Source: Alisma plantago-aquatica (lineage: Eukaryota; Streptophyta; Magnoliopsida; Alismatales; Alismataceae). Taken from it: a stretch of DNA of 64,000 bases. Positions 63,736 through 64,000 of this stretch are shown one piece after another (position 1 is the stretch's first letter; each line of letters begins with the position of its first letter). Where the stretch lies: contig OY856412.1 in assembly GCA_963693085.1 (NCBI GenBank), positions 965,895,281 through 965,959,280 of the forward strand. The letters are read 5' to 3'. The notes beneath the pieces are model-generated. The model was not told the DNA's origin and did not search any database. It worked only from the letters and a program-made list of their open reading frames with translations. Both the position numbers and the translations under genes were made by a program.

Positions 63736-64000
63736 ATATATTGTTGTTGTTGTTGTTAGGTGTTCTAAAACCCTGATCTTGGACCCTAGGGTTGGGTATG
63801 GATATATGTGGACTTTGTACTTTCTAAGAATGAACACAAGATATGTTCTTATTGGCAATTTTGTTTAGGAATTAAATGACTAAATCCTAAAGTGTTGATT
63901 TTAAGGCATTTTTGTATTGGCATTCCTCTTTTTGAATATCATTGAACTCCCTTTTTGAATGTTGGATATTATCCATTGAATTCCCCATTATTGATTATTG

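Overview
The window is nuclear DNA of a flowering plant with a repeat-rich genome. It has GT-AG introns, a plant retromer gene, hAT, Ty1/copia, L1-type and RTE-type LINE and tRNA-like SINE remnants, fragments of plant LRR and FLZ genes, and long (TA)n microsatellites. No bacterial or organellar gene order is visible. The species cannot be named. Introns of 5-16 kb point to a large, TE-swollen genome.

Only one host gene looks intact. It encodes the retromer subunit VPS26 on the + strand, with 11 coding exons from 5512 to 47546. Its 906 coding bases (301 residues plus stop) are spread over 42 kb, so about 2% of the locus is coding. Every junction is GT-AG and the frame is open throughout. Introns 2 (16.2 kb), 7 (5.6 kb) and 10 (14.9 kb) are packed with nested transposable elements.

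Region 1-4600 is a chain of three foldback or TIR elements separated only by (TA)n tracts. The middle one (550-3908) carries an LRR gene fragment, a broken FLZ zinc-finger gene fragment and a 100-bp minisatellite. A second cluster with the same three families lies at 34.0-35.5 kb.

Intron 2 holds an L1-type LINE with ORF2 mostly deleted (7325-9391), a hAT element with a gutted transposase (9743-13108), a decayed copia that appears rearranged (13117 to about 15.3 kb or beyond) broken by a solo LTR and a hAT MITE, an 84-bp tandem repeat, an RTE LINE end, a hAT-like MITE, and a SINE plus a tiny RTE insertion that share one target site. Intron 7 holds a candidate hAT-like repeat, a tandem duplication, an RTE LINE split by a hAT MITE, and a second solo LTR split by another MITE. 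Intron 10 holds the second (TA)n cluster, a dead hAT transposase gene (about 36.1-43.4 kb) interrupted by a young copia element (37957-42463), tandem repeats, and a hAT MITE (45314-46247) containing a SINE.

Downstream of VPS26 (47.5-64 kb) I see no intact host gene. There is an unrecognised ORF near 50.8 kb, a hAT MITE at 52219-53396, tandem repeats, a satellite-like block at 57.1-58.8 kb between inverted flanks, a repeat shared with intron 7, and a last (TA)n tract with an adjoining element at 63.3-63.7 kb.
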